Under the pieces are notes generated by a model that saw nothing but the letters and a program-made list of their open reading frames with translations, did no database searches and was not told where the DNA came from. From contig JAVVVJ010000003.1 in NCBI GenBank assembly GCA_036652695.1, positions 25,039 to 89,038 on the forward strand: a DNA stretch of 64,000 nucleotides, written 5' to 3'. Below are positions 61,233 through 64,000 of the stretch, piece after piece (within the stretch, counting starts at the first letter, position 1; each line of letters starts with the position of its first letter). A program made the translations under genes and the position numbers. The stretch is from Limiplasma sp036652695. GTDB lineage: Bacteria > Bacillota > Clostridia > Christensenellales > Aristaeellaceae.

Positions 61233-61254
61233 GGAACTACCTCCATCTTGTTTT

Positions 61255-61662
61255 CTAAATGTGCTCAGCATTCTTTGGCAGCAGCGGGAAGTCATCAAAA
61301 ACAAAGCCAGAGAAGGTCAATGGGAAATCGATGTCCATCGTCTGATACCCGCTGCCATCCTGCGCGTAGCCGGTATACAGGATCTGACCGTCTGTCTCCG
61401 TATCAAGGGTCACCTGAGGACTTGTGCTCTGCGCATAAAACAGCCGCCAGTCGCCATCGCTTGTCCTCATGAAATGCAGCTGTAGCGTTTCATTTGCTTC
61501 CTCGCCAAGCAGCAATGCAAAGGCAGCCAGCTGCTCCGTTTGATTGACGATGCGCACGGGCTTATCTGTTTGCGGCAGCATCGTTGGATTGTTGTCCGCA
61601 AACGTCCAATGTCCCTGCGAATAGCCGAACCGTGCCACATCCTCCCTTGCCGCTATGCACAT
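61255..61662 (-). pseudogene. Truncated relative of the adjacent SH3 protein
   Basis: 135 codons from an ATG without ribosome site or signal peptide. CIAAREDVARFGYSQGHWTF then ADNNPTMLPQ matches the pattern CIAEKQNGTWTVTIDNPTAL-RQ in the N-terminal part of the 505-residue neighbour, with similar order afterwards. The first 60-70 residues of that protein, including the signal peptide, and the whole SH3 part are missing. The frame stays open only to a TAA a few codons upstream of the ATG, in AT-richer sequence. Best read as a 5'- and 3'-truncated duplicate, though a small intact gene is not excluded. Confidence 0.5.
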
Positions 61663-61946
61663 TTGTTCATACCTAATGATTTCAATGATTTAACGATTCT
61701 GGCAGAATTTTTGTTGCAAAGAGATAACCCTGTTTACCATGCGGTCATAATGCCTCGCAAGCAAAAAAAGGCCGTGGTGAACGCCTATCAACCATAGGCA
61801 GGCGTATTTGTAAACCGATATCATCATTTCACCAAACTTTTCTGCCCCCATACCCGTCTGATATGTGAAACCCGCGCGGGGTGCTTTGCAAAGCAACAGC
61901 GTGAGGGTCAGGCCTGATCCTTACGGGAGCGAAAGGAGAGAAGCGT
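61663..61946. other. Intergenic region before the ECF sigma gene
   Basis: 284 nt without a convincing gene. The left part (61663-61720) is AT-richer than its surroundings. Adjacent palindromes CCCGCGCGGG (61871-61880) and GCTTTGCAAAGC (61884-61895) lie before the sigma gene. A TGAAAC hexamer at 61866-61871 recalls ECF -35 boxes, but no matching -10 is found at the right spacing. Confidence 0.4.
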
Positions 61947-62426
61947 GTGGACGCAGTAACGTTTCAAGCGGAAGCCATGCGTTTGGAGAAGCTCATGTAT
62001 CATGTGAGCTACTCCATTTTGCGCAACAACGAGGACTGTGCCGATGCGGTGCAGGAGGCGCTTACCCGTGCATGGCAAAAGAGAGGCTCCCTACGCAGCA
62101 TGGAGCGATTTCGGCCTTGGTTGATGAGGATACTTGTGAATCAATGCAACGACATGCTTCGCAAGGTAAAAAAAAGGAGCTTCTTCCCATTGGAAGAGGA
62201 TACCGTGGCGATCGAGCCGCCTCAATCCCCCGTTCCGCTCCAGGAAGCGCTTGATTCCCTCAAGCCCGAATGGCGAGTGGTCATCTCATTGCACTATTTG
62301 GAAGGCTATTCGATACAGGAAATGTCGGATATGCTGGCCATACCTACAGGAACCATCAAAACACGCATGAGATTTGGGCGTGAACGGCTGAGTATTCTGC
62401 TCCGTGAAGAATGGGAGGAAGCGTAA
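61947..62426 (+). CDS. ECF-type RNA polymerase sigma factor
   Basis: 159 residues with sigma region 2 (LMYHVSYSILRNNEDCADAV, QEALTRAWQKRGSL, RFRPWLMRILVNQCND) and region 4 (LDSLKPEWRVVISLHYLEGY, SIQEMSDMLAIPTGTIKTRM). GTG start at 61947 with AAAGGAG upstream. The stop TAA shares its last A with the ATG of the next gene, so the two are coupled. Likely released by an external signal sensed by the neighbouring membrane protein. Confidence 0.92.
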   Translation: MDAVTFQAEAMRLEKLMYHVSYSILRNNEDCADAVQEALTRAWQKRGSLRSMERFRPWLMRILVNQCNDMLRKVKKRSFFPLEEDTVAIEPPQSPVPLQEALDSLKPEWRVVISLHYLEGYSIQEMSDMLAIPTGTIKTRMRFGRERLSILLREEWEEA

Positions 62427-63637
62427 TGGATCATATGAACCATCATCAGCAGCTTGCGGATAGTACGCCCGATGTTCCCGAATGCTTCCACAATGCCGTG
62501 TGTAATACCCTTGGCAGCATTGTCGCGCAAGAAGCGAGGGCAAGCGCGCGCTGCCCGGCCGCGCCTGCCGCATGGCGAGGCCGCCGCACGCTGGCGCTCG
62601 CGTTGGGCATTGCTTTGCTGCTTGGCACAGCAGCCTATGCAGCGTACCATTGGAACATTTTTGACGCATTGCGTTTTTTGACCGGCCCAGCGCCTACAAA
62701 CGCCGATCAAATGATGCAAAGCAATCTGGCGCATGTCACGGTCAACAATGTGGATATTTCCGTGCTGGAATCCGGATATGACGGCAAAACACTTTTCATA
62801 CAGTATGCTTATCGCATGAATGACGTGGATCATCCGGTTGGTCAACCTGCGCAAGAGGGTACGCTTGTGCAGGACGGCGTTCGCATGGAAGATATGCAGC
62901 TGCTGTATGACCATAACGTTGGCTGGTGGATCGATCATTTGTGGATTGATGGCAAATGCGTGGATATGCCAAACAGCTCCGGCTCTGTGACCACTGGCAG
63001 CACTACGCCCGGCGAGATCATCCAAACCGAATTCTGGCGGTTGGATCATGCAGAGATGCCGCTTTCGGGAAAAGTGGAGATTGCGCTGCCGATTGGCGAG
63101 CGCCAGCCGTTGGAAAATGTTCAGCTGCAAAAGCATCCTGAAATGTATGGCGAGGACGGTGCGCTCAAACAACCGGCGGCGGGCATGGTGAGCTTCGTGC
63201 TGGATACGGCAGACATGCTTTCTCAGGTGCGCGTTGAGCATCCAAATGTGGCTGTGCGGGGTGAAAACGTAACGGCGCGGGTAAGCGAGGTATGCTATTC
63301 GCCGCTGCTCACCTATATCACGCTCAAGCTGGAGGGCGATGCCGACGCGATTGCCGCTTACAAGGCTCAAAATGGCGATGGCTTTTACAGCGAGGACGGC
63401 AAGACGCTGCTATGGGAATACGGCGGTGTGGACGTGTTTATTGATTGGGTCAACAGCCTTGCGCTGGTGAACGGCAGTGGCGAGCTGTTGTTCCCTGACG
63501 CTCAAGGCTACAACGGTTGCGGCAGCGAGTGGGCAGAGTTTGTGTATCCGCATATTGAAAACGTTCCGGAGGCGTTGTACCTTGCGCCGATGGAAAACGG
63601 AAGCGCCAACATGGCGCAGGCAATCAAGGTAAAATAA
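62426..63637 (+). CDS. Probable anti-sigma factor, DUF4179-like membrane protein
   Basis: 403 residues: a cytoplasmic N-terminal part of about 50 residues (DVPECFHNAVCNTLGSIVAQ), one transmembrane helix at about 58-76 (TLALALGIALLLGTAAYAAY) and a large outer domain. The helix followed by YHWNIFDALRFL and a beta-rich domain matches the DUF4179 anti-sigma type. Its ATG overlaps the sigma stop codon. The outer domain has VNNVDISVLESGYDGKTLFI and an ending VPEALYLAPM. Anti-sigma role is inferred from overlap and topology. Confidence 0.8.
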   Translation: MDHMNHHQQLADSTPDVPECFHNAVCNTLGSIVAQEARASARCPAAPAAWRGRRTLALALGIALLLGTAAYAAYHWNIFDALRFLTGPAPTNADQMMQSNLAHVTVNNVDISVLESGYDGKTLFIQYAYRMNDVDHPVGQPAQEGTLVQDGVRMEDMQLLYDHNVGWWIDHLWIDGKCVDMPNSSGSVTTGSTTPGEIIQTEFWRLDHAEMPLSGKVEIALPIGERQPLENVQLQKHPEMYGEDGALKQPAAGMVSFVLDTADMLSQVRVEHPNVAVRGENVTARVSEVCYSPLLTYITLKLEGDADAIAAYKAQNGDGFYSEDGKTLLWEYGGVDVFIDWVNSLALVNGSGELLFPDAQGYNGCGSEWAEFVYPHIENVPEALYLAPMENGSANMAQAIKVK

Positions 63638-63804
63638 TGGTTTGACGGGCTGGATGTTCGCGGTTTCTGTGATTGCGGGGGCTTTTGAAGCAAGGCCTGA
63701 CACATCGCTGCTTTGCTTGGGTGACGGGAGCACGGTCCATTGCGCTTGCACAGCCATCGCGGCGGTGCAAGCGTCAAATGAAAGAAATGAGGGATGAACC
63801 GTTT

Positions 63805-64000
63805 ATGAAGAAAATTGTGATGCTTACTTTGGCAATCTGCCTTGCGTTGCTGGCCTCTACCAGTAACGCTCAAACGATTTATTCGACAATCATCGAGCTG
63901 AACGAGCAGCCGCTTGAGCGTTGGACGCAAACATACAAAACGAAATGGCGCGATATTGCGATTGATGTGCAGCCCACCATGCCAAATGTTGAAAAGATGC
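63805..64000 (+). CDS. Secreted hypothetical protein (3' partial)
   Basis: The first 65 codons only. Signal peptide MKKIVMLTLAICLALLASTS-NA followed by QTIYSTIIELNEQPLERWTQ. GAGGGA precedes ATG 63805. It follows the sigma/anti-sigma pair by 167 nt and may be under its control. Function unknown. Confidence 0.6.
   Translation, partial: MKKIVMLTLAICLALLASTSNAQTIYSTIIELNEQPLERWTQTYKTKWRDIAIDVQPTMPNVEKM

Noticed and set aside
61690..61896. Small minus-strand frame before the sigma gene as a transposase remnant
   Set aside because: No recognisable transposase motif, no ribosome site and no terminal inverted repeats.
61860..61905. ECF-type autoregulatory promoter (TGAAAC)
   Set aside because: No CGT-type -10 at 15-17 nt spacing.

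Overview
The window reads as a draft scaffold (two runs of N, at 9055-9064 and 39115-39214) from a moderately GC-rich, Gram-positive, anaerobic, endospore-forming Firmicute of the class Clostridia, probably an uncultured gut lineage. This is inferred from spore genes (gpr, spoIIP, ytfJ/gerW), RNase J, a two-subunit class I (oxygen-labile Fe-S) fumarase, radical SAM enzymes, LCP and L,D-transpeptidase wall genes, strong AGGAGG ribosome sites and frequent TTG starts. No tRNA, rRNA, CRISPR array, insertion sequence or prophage was recognised.

Layout. 1-13.7 kb, plus strand, core functions: grpE-dnaK-dnaJ, prmA-rsmE-mtaB (ribosome and tRNA modification), a HIT protein, a probable 6S RNA, rnj (broken by a small N gap), gpr with a forespore-type promoter, spoIIP, murI and wecB. 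13.7-18.4 kb, minus strand: a five-gene unit pgsA / inactive M20-like protein / GT-C-like membrane protein / small protein / GtrA-like protein, apparently for surface lipid or glycopolymer work, converging on wecB. 18.6-24 kb: glnS, an AraM-type glycerol-1-phosphate dehydrogenase, and an NAD(P)HX repair enzyme fused to a pyrophosphatase-like domain. 24-29 kb: a 1580-residue repeat-rich surface protein.

29-32 kb, plus: NUDIX hydrolase, a 51-residue membrane protein, an acetyltransferase, a repeat lipoprotein and thymidine kinase. 32-39 kb, minus: dpaL, murC, an LCP protein, a CDF metal transporter and a solute-binding protein with a propeller-like N-terminal half. 39.2-43.3 kb, minus: a second Hsp70 module (DnaK paralog, DUF5685-like protein, Cys-rich J protein, membrane zinc-ribbon protein), the most system-like accessory locus here. 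43.5-53.3 kb, plus: DUF2953-ytfJ-D,D-carboxypeptidase, a metallophosphoesterase, fumarase alpha/beta, a polar amino acid ABC transporter, a HAD phosphatase and an L,D-transpeptidase.

53.3-61.7 kb, minus: a B12-type radical SAM protein, an Fe-S aldo/keto reductase, an active-looking M20 peptidase, an ATC hydrolase-like protein, an anaerobic sulfatase-maturase-like radical SAM enzyme, a small secreted protein, a secreted SH3 protein and a truncated relative of the latter. 61.9-64 kb, plus: an ECF sigma factor overlapping its probable membrane anti-sigma gene, then the start of another secreted protein that runs off the window.

Vegetative-type promoters with near-consensus -35/-10 boxes and 17-nt spacers were found before murI, pgsA, glnS, araM, the surface protein, the CDF gene, the amino acid transporter and the HAD gene. 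They fix the transcription units and several start codons.
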